From the NCBI RefSeq assembly GCF_020524545.1, contig NZ_JAIVLG010000004.1, positions 186,001-250,000 on the forward strand: 64,000 nt of DNA, read 5' to 3'. Position numbers and translations under genes: made by a program. Under the pieces are notes generated by a model, which ran no database searches, was not told where the DNA came from, and saw only the letters and a program-made list of their open reading frames with translations. The stretch is from Microbacterium paraoxydans (GTDB lineage Bacteria; Actinomycetota; Actinomycetes; Actinomycetales; Microbacteriaceae). This document shows, one piece after another, positions 9,088 to 17,045 of this stretch (positions are counted from its first letter, which is position 1; the number at the start of each line of letters is the position of its first letter).

Positions 9088-9983
9088 CCGCTCCGATGCC
9101 CTCCTCCGAGACCCTCGCCCCGAGCGATCCGACCGCCACGGGCAGCGAGCGAGCGAGCGCGCACACCTGGCGTGCGTTCCGTCGCGACCCCCTCGGCATG
9201 ATCTCGCTCGGTCTTCTGATCCTGCTCGTCGTCGTCGCGCTTGCAGCTCCGCTGATCGCCCCGTACCCGGCCAGCTATGGCCCCGATGTGCTGCGGCCGC
9301 CGAGTGGCGACCATTGGTTCGGCACCGACGCCCTCGGACGCGACGTGTTCTCCGAGGTGATCTGGGGGACGCAGCAGAGCGTGCTCGTCGCGGTCGCCGC
9401 CTCAGTGATCGCCATCGTCTTCGGCACGATCATCGCCGTGCTCGGCGCCTACTTCCGCAAGCTCGACAGCTTCATCAGCGTGATCGTCGACATGACGCTC
9501 TCGTTGCCCGTGCTGCCGCTCATGATCCTCATCGCCGCACTCGTGGGGCCGAGCACGTCGACGATCATCTTCGTCGTCGCGGCGTTCTCGTGGCCCGAAG
9601 TGACCCGTCTCGTGCGTTCGCAAGCGCTGACCGTCGTCGGCCTGCCCTACGTCGACGCCTCGCGCCTGATGACCACCTCACCGGTCTGGATCATCACGAA
9701 GCACATCCTCCCCGCCGTGACCCCCGTCGTGGTGGTTTCGGTGGTCGTGACGGCGTCGCGCGCGGTGCTCTCGGCTGCGGGACTCGCCTTCCTCGGCCTC
9801 GGGGACCCGACCACCTGGTCCTGGGGGCGGATCCTCTACGAGGCGCAGCAGGCCGGTGCCATGGTGAGCGCGTGGTGGCTGACGCTCTTCCCCTCGATCG
9901 CGATCCTGATCCTGGTGCTCTCCGCCACGCTGCTGTCGATCGCCTACAACGACGCGCGCAACCCGCGCCACCTCGCCCGATAG
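9084..9983 (+). CDS. Peptide ABC transporter permease (DppC type)
   Basis: A 299-residue permease and second half of the channel. A cytosolic N-terminus of about 30 residues is followed by FRRDPLGMISLGLLILLVVVALAAPLIAP, typical of DppC. The block HWFGTDALGRDVFSEVIWGTQQS is a signature of this subfamily, and the EAA loop reads YVDASRLMTTSPVWIITKHILPAVTP. The ATG at 9084 overlaps the upstream stop. The M24 gene starts 9 bases after the stop, so the operon continues. Confidence 0.93.
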   Translation: MTAPMPSSETLAPSDPTATGSERASAHTWRAFRRDPLGMISLGLLILLVVVALAAPLIAPYPASYGPDVLRPPSGDHWFGTDALGRDVFSEVIWGTQQSVLVAVAASVIAIVFGTIIAVLGAYFRKLDSFISVIVDMTLSLPVLPLMILIAALVGPSTSTIIFVVAAFSWPEVTRLVRSQALTVVGLPYVDASRLMTTSPVWIITKHILPAVTPVVVVSVVVTASRAVLSAAGLAFLGLGDPTTWSWGRILYEAQQAGAMVSAWWLTLFPSIAILILVLSATLLSIAYNDARNPRHLAR

Positions 9984-9992
9984 GAGCCTGTG

Positions 9993-11171
9993 ATGATCGA
10001 GTTCGATCAGCGACTCGCGCCCGAGTTCTTCGACCGCGTGCAGACACGGCTGCGTGAGCGCATGGTCGAGGAGGGCTTCGACGCGTTCCTCACCGACAGC
10101 CCGGAGGACATCGCCTACCTCACCGGTTTCTTCCACCACCCGTCCGAGCGCCCGGTGGCGATCTGGCTCGAAGCGACGGGCAGGGCCGTGATGCTGCTGC
10201 CCGAGCTGGAGCGCGAATACGCCCAGTCGCAGTCCTCCCGGGCGGAGCCGGTGTCGTTCTTCGAGTTCCCCGGCGTCGTTTCGCCGTTCGAGGTCCTGGC
10301 GCGTGCGGTGACACCGCGGGGACGCGTGGGCTTCGCCTCGACGATGCCGTACTCGCGTCTCTCGGCTGCGCGAGAGGCGATGCCCGCCGCTCACCTCGTC
10401 GCGTCGGACCTGGTGACGCGCACCCGCTTCGTGAAGTTCCCCGAAGAGATCGTGCTGCACCGTGAGGCCGCGCGCATCACGGATCGGATGCTCGACGCCG
10501 GCGTGGCGCTGGTGGCGGAGGCGGTCGGCGCCGGGGGAGATCTGCCGACCGAGGCCGAACTCGAACGCCATGTGACGGCGACCGGTACCGGCATCATGTA
10601 CGCCGAGCATCGCAACGTGGTGGTGGCGTCGTTGCTCGCAGGAGGACTCGTCTATTCGGGGGCGAACTCCGCCTTCCCGCACGGGCTTCCTTCCGTGAAC
10701 CGTCTCAAGGCAGGCGACACGTTCATGCTGTCGCTGGGCTGCGCGGTCGGCGGCCGCTTCATCGAGGGCGAACGCACCTTCGTGCTGGGCGAGCCCACAG
10801 CGGAGCAACGGCGCTACCACGACACGATCCACGAGGCGCAGCTGCGCGGACGTGAGACCATCCGCGCCGGGCTCGAATGCCGCGAGGCGAATCGGCTGTG
10901 CCTCGACGTGATCCGCGACGCGGGGCTGGGCGAGTTCATCCGGCACCGCCAGGGACATGGCATCGGCCTCGGCATGCACGAGGCTCCCTGGTTGGAGGAC
11001 GGTGATCCGACGATGCTGGAAACGGGCATGGTCGTGTCGAACGAACCCGGCATCTACGTGCCGGGGCATGCGGGATACCGCATCAGCGACAGCATGCTCG
11101 TGACCGACGCCGGTGCCGAGCCACTGACCTCCTTCCCCCGCAGCCTCGACGACTGCACCATCGCGCTCTGA
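9993..11171 (+). CDS. M24 (pita-bread) hydrolase with altered metal site
   Basis: A 392-residue cytosolic protein with the two-domain layout of Xaa-Pro peptidases and creatinases: a creatinase-like N-domain (residues 1-150) and a pita-bread C-domain. Of the five metal ligands of aminopeptidase P, the His (QGHGIGLGMHEAP) and one Glu (SNEPGIY) are kept. The two Asp positions read LSLG and FIEGERTF (Ser and Glu), and the last Glu reads RISDSMLV (Ser). Annotation pipelines would call it a Xaa-Pro aminopeptidase, but the ligand changes resemble the metal-free creatinase branch, so an amidinohydrolase or amide hydrolase is an alternative. The ATG at 9993 is 6 bases after AGGAG. It is in operon with the peptide transporter. 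Confidence 0.85.
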   Translation: MIEFDQRLAPEFFDRVQTRLRERMVEEGFDAFLTDSPEDIAYLTGFFHHPSERPVAIWLEATGRAVMLLPELEREYAQSQSSRAEPVSFFEFPGVVSPFEVLARAVTPRGRVGFASTMPYSRLSAAREAMPAAHLVASDLVTRTRFVKFPEEIVLHREAARITDRMLDAGVALVAEAVGAGGDLPTEAELERHVTATGTGIMYAEHRNVVVASLLAGGLVYSGANSAFPHGLPSVNRLKAGDTFMLSLGCAVGGRFIEGERTFVLGEPTAEQRRYHDTIHEAQLRGRETIRAGLECREANRLCLDVIRDAGLGEFIRHRQGHGIGLGMHEAPWLEDGDPTMLETGMVVSNEPGIYVPGHAGYRISDSMLVTDAGAEPLTSFPRSLDDCTIAL

Positions 11172-11202
11172 CGCCCCGGACTTCGAGAGAGAGACAGAGA
11201 AC

Positions 11203-12102
11203 ATGACATCCACCCCGCCGGTATCCCCGGAGTTCGCCGCAGCCACCAGTGACCACGAATGGGTCGAGATCAACGGGAATCACCTGGCCGTCGAGGTGCT
11301 CGGACCCGAGGGTGCGCCGGTCATCATCACCCATCACGGCGCCCCGGGGCTCGGGTCGCGTGCCGAACCCCGGGCCAGCTTCGGCCGCCTGGCCGACGAG
11401 TACCGGGTCGTGGTGTTCGATGCGCGCGGCAGCGGCGTGAGCGAGGGCGAAGGGACGTACAGCCACGAGCAGTGGGCGGCGGACATCGACGGTCTGCGGG
11501 AGTGGATCGGCGCCGACAAGATCGCGATGGCGGGTGGCTCGTACGGCGGCTTCATGGCGATGGAGTACGCCCTGCGGTACCCGGAGCGCGTGTCGGCGAT
11601 CGTGCTGCGTGATACGTCGCCCGACAATTCCAACGCGCATCTCGCGCGTGAGAATGCCCTGGCCTCCGACCGCGTCACGATCGACATGGAGAAGTTCGAC
11701 CGTATCGATGTCGGGCAGGTGCACGACGACGAGGATCTGAAGGACTGCTGGCGCGAGATCCTTCCGCTCTACGACTTCGTCTACGATCCGGAGGCGACCG
11801 AGCGCAAGGTGCAGGCGACGCCCTATCGCTATCGCGCACACAACTACGCCTTCTCCGTGAACCTCCCGAACTACGACCTCAAGCCGCGGCTGCCCGAGAT
11901 CGGTGTGCCGACACTCATCACGGTGGGGCGGACGGACTGGATCACGCCAGTATCGTGTAGCCAGACGATCGCCGATCTCATCCCGGACTCCGAGATGGTG
12001 GTGTTCGAGAAATCGGGGCACTCCCCGCAGATCGAGGAGGCAGAGGCGTGGACGAAGACCGTGCGCTCGTTCCTGCACCGGGTGTACCCGCCGACCCGAT
12101 GA
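11203..12102 (+). CDS. Alpha/beta hydrolase, proline iminopeptidase-like (S33)
   Basis: A 299-residue alpha/beta hydrolase. The oxyanion-loop region HHGAPGLGS (residues 44-52) resembles the HGGPG loop of proline iminopeptidases. The nucleophile is Ser113 in GGSYGG, the acid is Asp245 in GRTDWITP, and the base is His273 in SGHSP, so the triad is complete. There is no signal peptide. It follows the M24 gene by 31 bases and overlaps the regulator gene by 4 bases (ATGA). The likely role is release of N-terminal residues or ester/amide cleavage from the imported compound; peptidase activity is inference from operon and loop. Confidence 0.85.
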   Translation: MTSTPPVSPEFAAATSDHEWVEINGNHLAVEVLGPEGAPVIITHHGAPGLGSRAEPRASFGRLADEYRVVVFDARGSGVSEGEGTYSHEQWAADIDGLREWIGADKIAMAGGSYGGFMAMEYALRYPERVSAIVLRDTSPDNSNAHLARENALASDRVTIDMEKFDRIDVGQVHDDEDLKDCWREILPLYDFVYDPEATERKVQATPYRYRAHNYAFSVNLPNYDLKPRLPEIGVPTLITVGRTDWITPVSCSQTIADLIPDSEMVVFEKSGHSPQIEEAEAWTKTVRSFLHRVYPPTR

Positions 12103-13133
12103 GCAGCGTTCATCCGACCAGGGAAGTCAGCGATCTCGATCGACGGATCGTCGTCGCACTGCAGCAGGACGGCAGGGCGAGCTGGACATCGATCGCGGAG
12201 TTCGCGGGAGCCCCCGTCTCCACAGTGACCCGTCGCGGACAGCAGCTTCTGGCCGAGGGGCTGGTCCGGGTGGGGATCGTGCCGACCCTGGGCAGCGAAG
12301 GCCACGTCGAGACCTTCTTCGTGCGCATCAACTGCACCCCTGGGGCGCAGCTGACCGTCGCGCAGGCGCTGATCGGCTCGCCCTACGTGCGGTTCGTGAC
12401 CCTGGTCACCGGAAAGTTCGACGTGTTCGCCGAGGTCGTCATCCCTGGAGACTCCGCGACGTACGCGCACGTGCTCACGGATCTCCAGGCGATCCCGGGC
12501 GTCGAGCGCTGGCGCAGCGACCTGGTCGTGCACACCTACAAGGTGAGCTTCGACTGGGGACGACAGCTCTACGACGCGCACGCCGAGGCCGCGAGCGACC
12601 CGCAGTCGTACATGCCGGCGCCGAACACGTGCGACCCCACGCACTTCGACGACGCCGACCGGGCGATCGTGGAGGAGCTGCGCCACAACGGGCGCGCGTC
12701 GTTCCAGTCGATCGGCGACACCCTCGACATGAACGAGAGCAGTGTGCGTCGTCGCTATGAGCGCATGCGCAACGCCGGGTGCCTGACCACGGTGACCATG
12801 GTGCCGGCGTCGGCGCTGGGCATGAGCGCGGAGACACTTCTGATCCTGCGGGTCGAGCCGTCGCGGATCGCTTCCGTCGCGCAGACACTGGCCCACCACG
12901 TGTCGGTGCGATTCCTCGCGGCCGCGCTCGAGGAGAACTCGCTCTATTGCGAGATCATCCTGCCGAGCACCGAGACGCTGCACGACTTCCTCACCGGGAC
13001 CATCGCCCACCTCAAGGGGGTCAGGGGCTGGAACGCCGCGATGGAGCTCGTCTTCATGAAGCGCGGTTTCATCGAGACTCCGTGGTGGAGGGCACAGGTG
13101 GCCTCGGCTGGGGCCGTCGAAGCAGGGGCGTAG
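12099..13133 (+). CDS. Double Lrp/AsnC-family transcriptional regulator
   Basis: A 344-residue protein made of two Lrp/AsnC units. Unit one: HTH around SDLDRRIVVALQQDGRASWTSIAEFAGAPVSTVTRR with ligand domain to about residue 165. Unit two: HTH in DDADRAIVEELRHNGRASFQSIGDTLDMNESSVRRRYERM, then a second ligand domain. Lrp proteins sense amino acids or peptides and bind DNA as dimers and octamers; a tandem chain forms an intramolecular dimer. The start ATG overlaps the hydrolase stop (ATGA), so an upstream in-frame ATG is not needed. As last gene of the peptide operon it is the prime candidate to bind the repeat at 5125-5154. A single-unit paralogue would be about 150 residues. Confidence 0.92.
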   Translation: MSSVHPTREVSDLDRRIVVALQQDGRASWTSIAEFAGAPVSTVTRRGQQLLAEGLVRVGIVPTLGSEGHVETFFVRINCTPGAQLTVAQALIGSPYVRFVTLVTGKFDVFAEVVIPGDSATYAHVLTDLQAIPGVERWRSDLVVHTYKVSFDWGRQLYDAHAEAASDPQSYMPAPNTCDPTHFDDADRAIVEELRHNGRASFQSIGDTLDMNESSVRRRYERMRNAGCLTTVTMVPASALGMSAETLLILRVEPSRIASVAQTLAHHVSVRFLAAALEENSLYCEIILPSTETLHDFLTGTIAHLKGVRGWNAAMELVFMKRGFIETPWWRAQVASAGAVEAGA

Positions 13134-13238
13134 GCGGTCGACCCTCCGACGGCACCCTCGGGGCGCAGTGTCAAGGGGCTTCCGTCCCGCCCTTCCGTGG
13201 CGCACTCTTTTGGAAGAGAGAGTCCTGGAGGGCCCCAC

Positions 13239-13523
13239 ATGTCTGAACTTCCGGATCCGCGTTTCATGTTGAACCGCATCACGGCCTCGGAGTGGGTGAT
13301 CAACGACCTCCGCTACTCGCCCAACGATCCTCGGCATGTGGTGGCGTGCGTGTACGAACTCGCGGCCACCGAAGTGGAGGTGACGTGGCTGCGAGACCTG
13401 CCGCTCGCCACCCGCTACGGGACGGTCTTCGAGGTGCTCGAGGACGTCGAGAAGTTGCGGGACTCGAACCGCGCGACACCTCCGATCTCCATCCCGAGTC
13501 GGCCGCCGCTGCTGGCGACCTAG
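13239..13523 (+). CDS. Small conserved-looking cytosolic protein, unknown function
   Basis: A 94-residue protein starting at the ATG at 13239, with GGAGGG 7 bases before it. Composition is normal, without membrane segment or signal peptide: MLNRITASEWVINDLRYSPNDPRHVVACVYELAATEVEVTW and then a Pro-rich end. I do not recognise a family. The 105 bases upstream show no gene. It is convergent with the CueP-like gene, with 15 bases between stops. The good ribosome site and codon use support a real gene. Confidence 0.65.
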   Translation: MSELPDPRFMLNRITASEWVINDLRYSPNDPRHVVACVYELAATEVEVTWLRDLPLATRYGTVFEVLEDVEKLRDSNRATPPISIPSRPPLLAT

Positions 13524-13538
13524 ACGAGACCGCGGAGG

Positions 13539-14171
13539 TCAGAGCAGCTGCAGATCGGTGATGCAGGTGCGGTCCTCCGGCGACGTCGTCGAGATCGGCA
13601 CGGTGCCGGTCAGCCCCGCGCTCTCGACGGTGAGCGTCGCCTCGATGCCCCGCGGTACCCAGAGCCCTGTGAAGCCGTTGTCCATAGTGCGCCGCGTGTC
13701 GTCGGCGAGCACTGTTCCGTCGGTGGCGGTCAGGGTGATCCGGACCTCGGCGTCGGAGAGTTCCCCGATGCACGTCGTGAGGCTGTGGAAGTGGCACTCG
13801 TGGGTCTGTTCGCGGAACGGCGCTACCGAGATGTACACCGCATCTTCGGGCAGCGGCATCCGGCTCTCCCGCTCGTCCGCGTCGCGGAGGACGAGTGCAT
13901 CGGGTTCGACGGACGCGAGGAGATCGGTCGGCCTGTCCGCGACGGGCATCGCGTCTAGTCGTTCGATCACCTCGACGACGTCGAGACCGGCGAGGTCGTG
14001 GGCTTCCAGCAGGTCCTGCGCCCCCGAGGCGGCACCGGCGGGGGAGTCGGGCCCCGTGCATGCCGCCAGCGCGATGGCGGCGACGGCCAGTGCGGCGATC
14101 GCTGCCGACAGTCTCCTTCGGCGGGGCGGAGCGGAGAGCACGGGTGTGATGGGGCGGAGGGAGTGGTTCAC
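13539..14171 (-). CDS. CueP-like copper-binding lipoprotein
   Basis: A 210-residue lipoprotein starting at the GTG at 14171, with AAGGA 7 bases before it; the frame is open further upstream without ribosome site. A basic N-terminus, hydrophobic helix and lipobox with Cys38 (IALAAC) are present. The hallmark of CueP is visible: CHFHSLTTC at residues 126-134 followed by GEL; in Salmonella CueP this Cys/His cluster binds Cu(I) in the periplasm. In an actinobacterium it should act outside the membrane. Neighbours are a DUF305 and a DUF6153 protein on the same strand, both often near copper genes, so a copper-handling set is likely. Confidence 0.85.
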   Translation of the reverse strand: MNHSLRPITPVLSAPPRRRRLSAAIAALAVAAIALAACTGPDSPAGAASGAQDLLEAHDLAGLDVVEVIERLDAMPVADRPTDLLASVEPDALVLRDADERESRMPLPEDAVYISVAPFREQTHECHFHSLTTCIGELSDAEVRITLTATDGTVLADDTRRTMDNGFTGLWVPRGIEATLTVESAGLTGTVPISTTSPEDRTCITDLQLL

Positions 14172-14249
14172 GGTGAGGTCCTTCGGGTGGGGTGGGTTGA
14201 GGCGGGGCCGGTGTCGTACGGGGCACGTCGACACCCGGCCCCACCGGGA

Positions 14250-14840
14250 TCAGAGAGCGGCCAGGAGATCCTTCATCTCCTGGATCTCGTCGTTCTGCGC
14301 GTCGATGATCTTCTGGGCGAGTGCGATCGCTTCCGGGCTTTTTCCGTTGTCGATCTGCACCTGCGCCATCTCGACCGCGCCCTCGTGGTGCACGATCATC
14401 TGCTCGAGGAACAGCTGCGACGCTTCGGGACCGTCAGCAGCACGCAGCTGCGCGAGGTCGTCCCCGCTCATCATCCCGTCGCCGTGGTCCATCCCGTTCG
14501 CGTCGCGGTCGTCCGAGCGGATGCCCCAGTCGTCCAACCAGCCTTCGAGTTGATCGATCTCCGGGCCCTGGGCGGCCTTGATCCGCTGGGCGAGGTCGAC
14601 CACCGCGGGGTCGACGCCCTCCGCATCGAGCACGAGATCGCTCATCTCGATCGCTTGCTCGTGGTGGACGATCATCATCGAAGCGAATATGACGTCGACT
14701 TCGTCGACGCCGGACGAGGACGACGTCGAGCGATGGCCCATACCGGGCATGGAAACCTCGTCGGTGCCGGCCCCGCAACCGGACAGCAGCAGGGCGGCGG
14801 ACAGGGTGAGTGCGGCCAACGCCGCAGCACGAATCTTCAT
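14250..14840 (-). CDS. DUF305 family lipoprotein
   Basis: A 196-residue exported protein with lipobox LLSGC (Cys22). It carries two copies of the DUF305 helical unit: FASMMIVHHEQAIEMSDLVL (around residue 52) and FLEQMIVHHEGAVEMAQVQI (around residue 144), each with the paired His-His-Glu and a distal Met, joined by a Met/His/Asp-rich linker (GMDHGDGMMSGDD). DUF305 proteins form ferritin-like bundles and are frequently linked to copper resistance; the His/Met content fits metal binding. It lies between the DUF6153 and CueP-like genes on the same strand, with 78 bases to the latter. The exact biochemical role is not established. Confidence 0.9.
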   Translation of the reverse strand: MKIRAAALAALTLSAALLLSGCGAGTDEVSMPGMGHRSTSSSSGVDEVDVIFASMMIVHHEQAIEMSDLVLDAEGVDPAVVDLAQRIKAAQGPEIDQLEGWLDDWGIRSDDRDANGMDHGDGMMSGDDLAQLRAADGPEASQLFLEQMIVHHEGAVEMAQVQIDNGKSPEAIALAQKIIDAQNDEIQEMKDLLAAL

Positions 14841-14942
14841 GGGTGTTCTCCAATACGCATGGTCGTTGCGTGCACGCCGGACGGCGGCACGCGAAGTGAG
14901 ATACCGGGAGCGTCAACGCAAGAACGCGGGCTCCGCGGCGGC

Positions 14943-15401
14943 TCAGGTGCGACTGATGCAGAGAACGTGAAGAGAGGGGGCGCGCGGCAGAACCCGTGCG
15001 CGGGAGAATGCGAGGAGGGGAGACCGGAGGAGAGGCTGCGTCCAGCCTCGGAGCACTCCCGGGGCGAAGAGGAGCACGAGGGCGAGCAGGAGCGCGAGGA
15101 CGCACATCATCGCCATGCCTGAATGGTCATCGGTGCCGCAGCCCGCGCAGGACGTCTCGGCCGAGCCGGTGGGGGTTCCGGACGGGTGTGCCTCTACTGC
15201 GCCATGGTGCGCCGATGCGGATTCGTCCGCGGACGTCGCCACCGCTGCGGGGCTGTCCGCTGCTGCGGTTCCGTGCAGATTCAGGGTGTGCATGCCGAGC
15301 AGCCCGACGATGAGTGCGGCGACGAGCAGCACCGCAGACAGGAGACCCCGGAAGACGCTGGACGAGCTTCTCCCGGACCACGTCGCCGCCGCCGGTGCCA
15401 T
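14943..15401 (-). CDS. DUF6153-like membrane protein with metal-binding-like loop
   Basis: A 152-residue protein with two membrane helices: about residues 20-37 (LLSAVLLVAALIVGLLGMH) and about residues 95-115 (MMCVLALLLALVLLF). The exported loop between them is Ala/Ser/His-rich and ends in CAGCGTDDHSGMAMMC, three Cys, one His and several Met, a typical soft-metal set. Length and layout match the DUF6153 family of actinobacteria, often beside DUF305 and copper genes. The start codon follows a TAGACT -10 box by 7 bases, so the mRNA is probably leaderless. It heads the copper-type row DUF6153-DUF305-CueP. Family assignment is from memory of the pattern. Confidence 0.78.
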   Translation of the reverse strand: MAPAAATWSGRSSSSVFRGLLSAVLLVAALIVGLLGMHTLNLHGTAAADSPAAVATSADESASAHHGAVEAHPSGTPTGSAETSCAGCGTDDHSGMAMMCVLALLLALVLLFAPGVLRGWTQPLLRSPLLAFSRARVLPRAPSLHVLCISRT

Positions 15402-15408
15402 GGGAGTA

Positions 15409-15414
15409 AGTCTA
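15409..15414 (-). promoter_or_regulatory. -10 box (TAGACT) for leaderless DUF6153 mRNA
   Basis: TAGACT on the minus strand ends 7 bases before the ATG at 15401, so transcription should begin at or next to the start codon. No Shine-Dalgarno is present. Confidence 0.55.
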
Positions 15415-15430
15415 CGGGCGTGCGTCCGGC

Positions 15431-15616
15431 TCAGACCTCGGTGTCGTCCTCGTCGTCGGCTCCGGCTGCGACGCGGTCCGCTTCGGCGCTGTCGATGAGA
15501 GCGTCATCCACATCCGGGTCGAGGATGCGCTCCCCGTCCACTTCCTGGGTGGGTGCTCCCTCGCGGTCGTCGTCGTGGGGGATCGGCGGGATCGGGGGGA
15601 TGATCGGGTTCGACAT
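15431..15616 (-). CDS. Small acidic protein, unknown function
   Basis: A 61-residue protein starting at the ATG at 15616, with AAAGGAT 6 bases before it. The sequence begins MSNPIIPPIPPIPHDDD and continues strongly acidic, ending DDEDDTEV. It has no membrane segment or domain and is probably disordered. Such short Pro- and Asp-rich proteins are common in Microbacteriaceae and their function is unknown. It lies 29 bases upstream of the DUF6153 gene on the same strand, but that gene has its own promoter, so a shared function is not implied. Confidence 0.6.
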   Translation of the reverse strand: MSNPIIPPIPPIPHDDDREGAPTQEVDGERILDPDVDDALIDSAEADRVAAGADDEDDTEV

Positions 15617-15723
15617 GATCGCATCCTTTCGTCGAGATGCGTTCACGATAGATCGCGCCGTGCGCGGGCCGAACCGGGTTGACGCTGGTGAGCACGCACG
15701 CTAGGGCGGATCCGCAGACGGGG

Positions 15724-15750
15724 AAAGCCCCCGGAGAACCGGGGGCTTTT
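15724..15750 (-). terminator. Intrinsic terminator downstream of tRNA-Ala
   Basis: AAAGCCCCCGG and CCGGGGGCTTT pair perfectly around the loop AGAA, directly after the tRNA 3' end on the minus strand. T runs on both sides allow use in both directions. Confidence 0.8.
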
Positions 15751-15753
15751 CGG

Positions 15754-15826
15754 TGGACCTGAGGGGACTCGAACCCCTGACCCCCTGCATGCCATGCAGG
15801 TGCGCTACCAGCTGCGCCACAGGCCC
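15754..15826 (-). tRNA. tRNA-Ala (anticodon GGC)
   Basis: A 73-base cloverleaf read on the minus strand: acceptor GGGCCTG pairs with CAGGTCC (one G-U), D arm GCGC/GCGC, anticodon arm CCTGC/GCAGG with the 7-base loop ATGGCAT giving GGC, T arm AGGGG/CCCCT with loop TTCGAGT, discriminator A. CCA is not encoded. It decodes GCC, the most used Ala codon at this GC content. No integrase or repeat next to it marks it as an attachment site. Confidence 0.96.
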
Positions 15827-15974
15827 AGACGCTGTTCCGAACCGGTCGGAGCAACTTGAAAAGAGTACTACACGAATCGGCGCGAGCACCAATCCGAGTA
15901 GCCATCCCGGGCGCGTCATCGTGCGGGGTGAGGCGTGCAGGAACAAGCGCACCGTCGAGGATGTTGATAGCGGC

Positions 15975-17045
15975 GTGAGCATCCTCGACAGTCTGGTGAT
16001 CGGCGCAGGGCAGGCCGGGCTCTCCGCATCGTTCCACCTCTCGCGGCTCGGCATCTCGCATGTCGTCCTCGATGCCGACGAGCGGCCCGGCGGTGCGTGG
16101 CAGCACCGGTGGGACGCGCTGACGATGCGCGACGTGCACGGTGTCGCGGAGCTTCCGGGCGACACTCCACCGCCTCGCGACGGGGCCCGCGCGAACGCCA
16201 CGGTGCCGGCCTACTTCGCCCGATACGAGAAGACGCACGCGCTTCCGGTGCTCCGCCCTGTGCACGTCGAGCGAGTGGAAGACCGGGACGGATCGCTCGT
16301 CGTGCGAGCCCGGGAGGGGGAGTGGATGACCCGCACCCTCGTGAATGCGACCGGCACCTGGTCGCAGCCATTCCTGCCGCACTTCCCCGGCATGGAGACC
16401 TTCGTCGGGGAGCAGCTGCACACCGTGGACTATCCGGGGCCCGAGCACTTCGTCGGCAAGCGCGTGCTCGTGGTCGGGGGTGGCGCGTCTGCGGTGCAGT
16501 TCCTCGGAGCGCTCGCGCCGATCACCGAGACGCTGTGGGTCACCCGCCGGGCACCGGTCTGGCGGGAGGACGACTTCACCCCCGAGGCAGGGGCCGCAGC
16601 GGTCGCCCTCGTGGAGCAGCGCGTCGCCGCCGGGCTGCCTCCGCAGAGCGTGGTCAGCGTCACCGGGCTCATGCTCCGCCCGCAGGAGCGCGAGGCCGAG
16701 CGGCTCGGCGCGTACGCGGACCGCCGACCGCTGTTCGAGCGGATCGAACCCGACGGTGTGCGCTGGGCCGACGGCAGTTTCGAGCGCGTCGACGTCATCC
16801 TCTGGGCAACGGGGTTCCGCCCCGCGATCACTCATCTGGCCCCTCTCCATCTGCGCAGCGCAGCCGGGGGCATCCAGCTCGACCGGAACGGGCGAGGCGT
16901 GACCACCGTGGTCGATCCTCGTGTGCAGCTGGTCGGCTACGGACCCTCGGCGAGCACGATCGGCGCGAATCGTGCCGGCCGCGCGGCAGCGAAAGGCGTG
17001 CAGCGGGCACTGCGCTCGGCGGACACACGCGTCACCAGCGGTTGA
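15975..17045 (+). CDS. FAD-dependent NAD(P) oxidoreductase, flavin monooxygenase-like
   Basis: A 356-residue flavoprotein starting at the GTG at 15975. The N-terminal Rossmann motif GAGQAGLSASFHLSRLG (about residues 9-25) binds FAD, followed by ERPGGAWQHRWD, typical of the monooxygenase/TrkA-like group. A second GGGASA motif (about residue 171) binds NAD(P)H, and the ATGFRP signature lies near residue 280. The enzyme is cytosolic; its substrate is not visible. It is flanked by tRNA-Ala and by a convergent DUF2804 gene that it overlaps by 14 bases. Flavin monooxygenase, putative thioredoxin-reductase-like or sulfide oxidoreductase activity are possible. Confidence 0.85.
   Translation: MSILDSLVIGAGQAGLSASFHLSRLGISHVVLDADERPGGAWQHRWDALTMRDVHGVAELPGDTPPPRDGARANATVPAYFARYEKTHALPVLRPVHVERVEDRDGSLVVRAREGEWMTRTLVNATGTWSQPFLPHFPGMETFVGEQLHTVDYPGPEHFVGKRVLVVGGGASAVQFLGALAPITETLWVTRRAPVWREDDFTPEAGAAAVALVEQRVAAGLPPQSVVSVTGLMLRPQEREAERLGAYADRRPLFERIEPDGVRWADGSFERVDVILWATGFRPAITHLAPLHLRSAAGGIQLDRNGRGVTTVVDPRVQLVGYGPSASTIGANRAGRAAAKGVQRALRSADTRVTSG

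Noticed and set aside
15754..15826. tRNA-Ala as an integration site
   Set aside because: No integrase, no partial tRNA repeat and ordinary genes on both sides.
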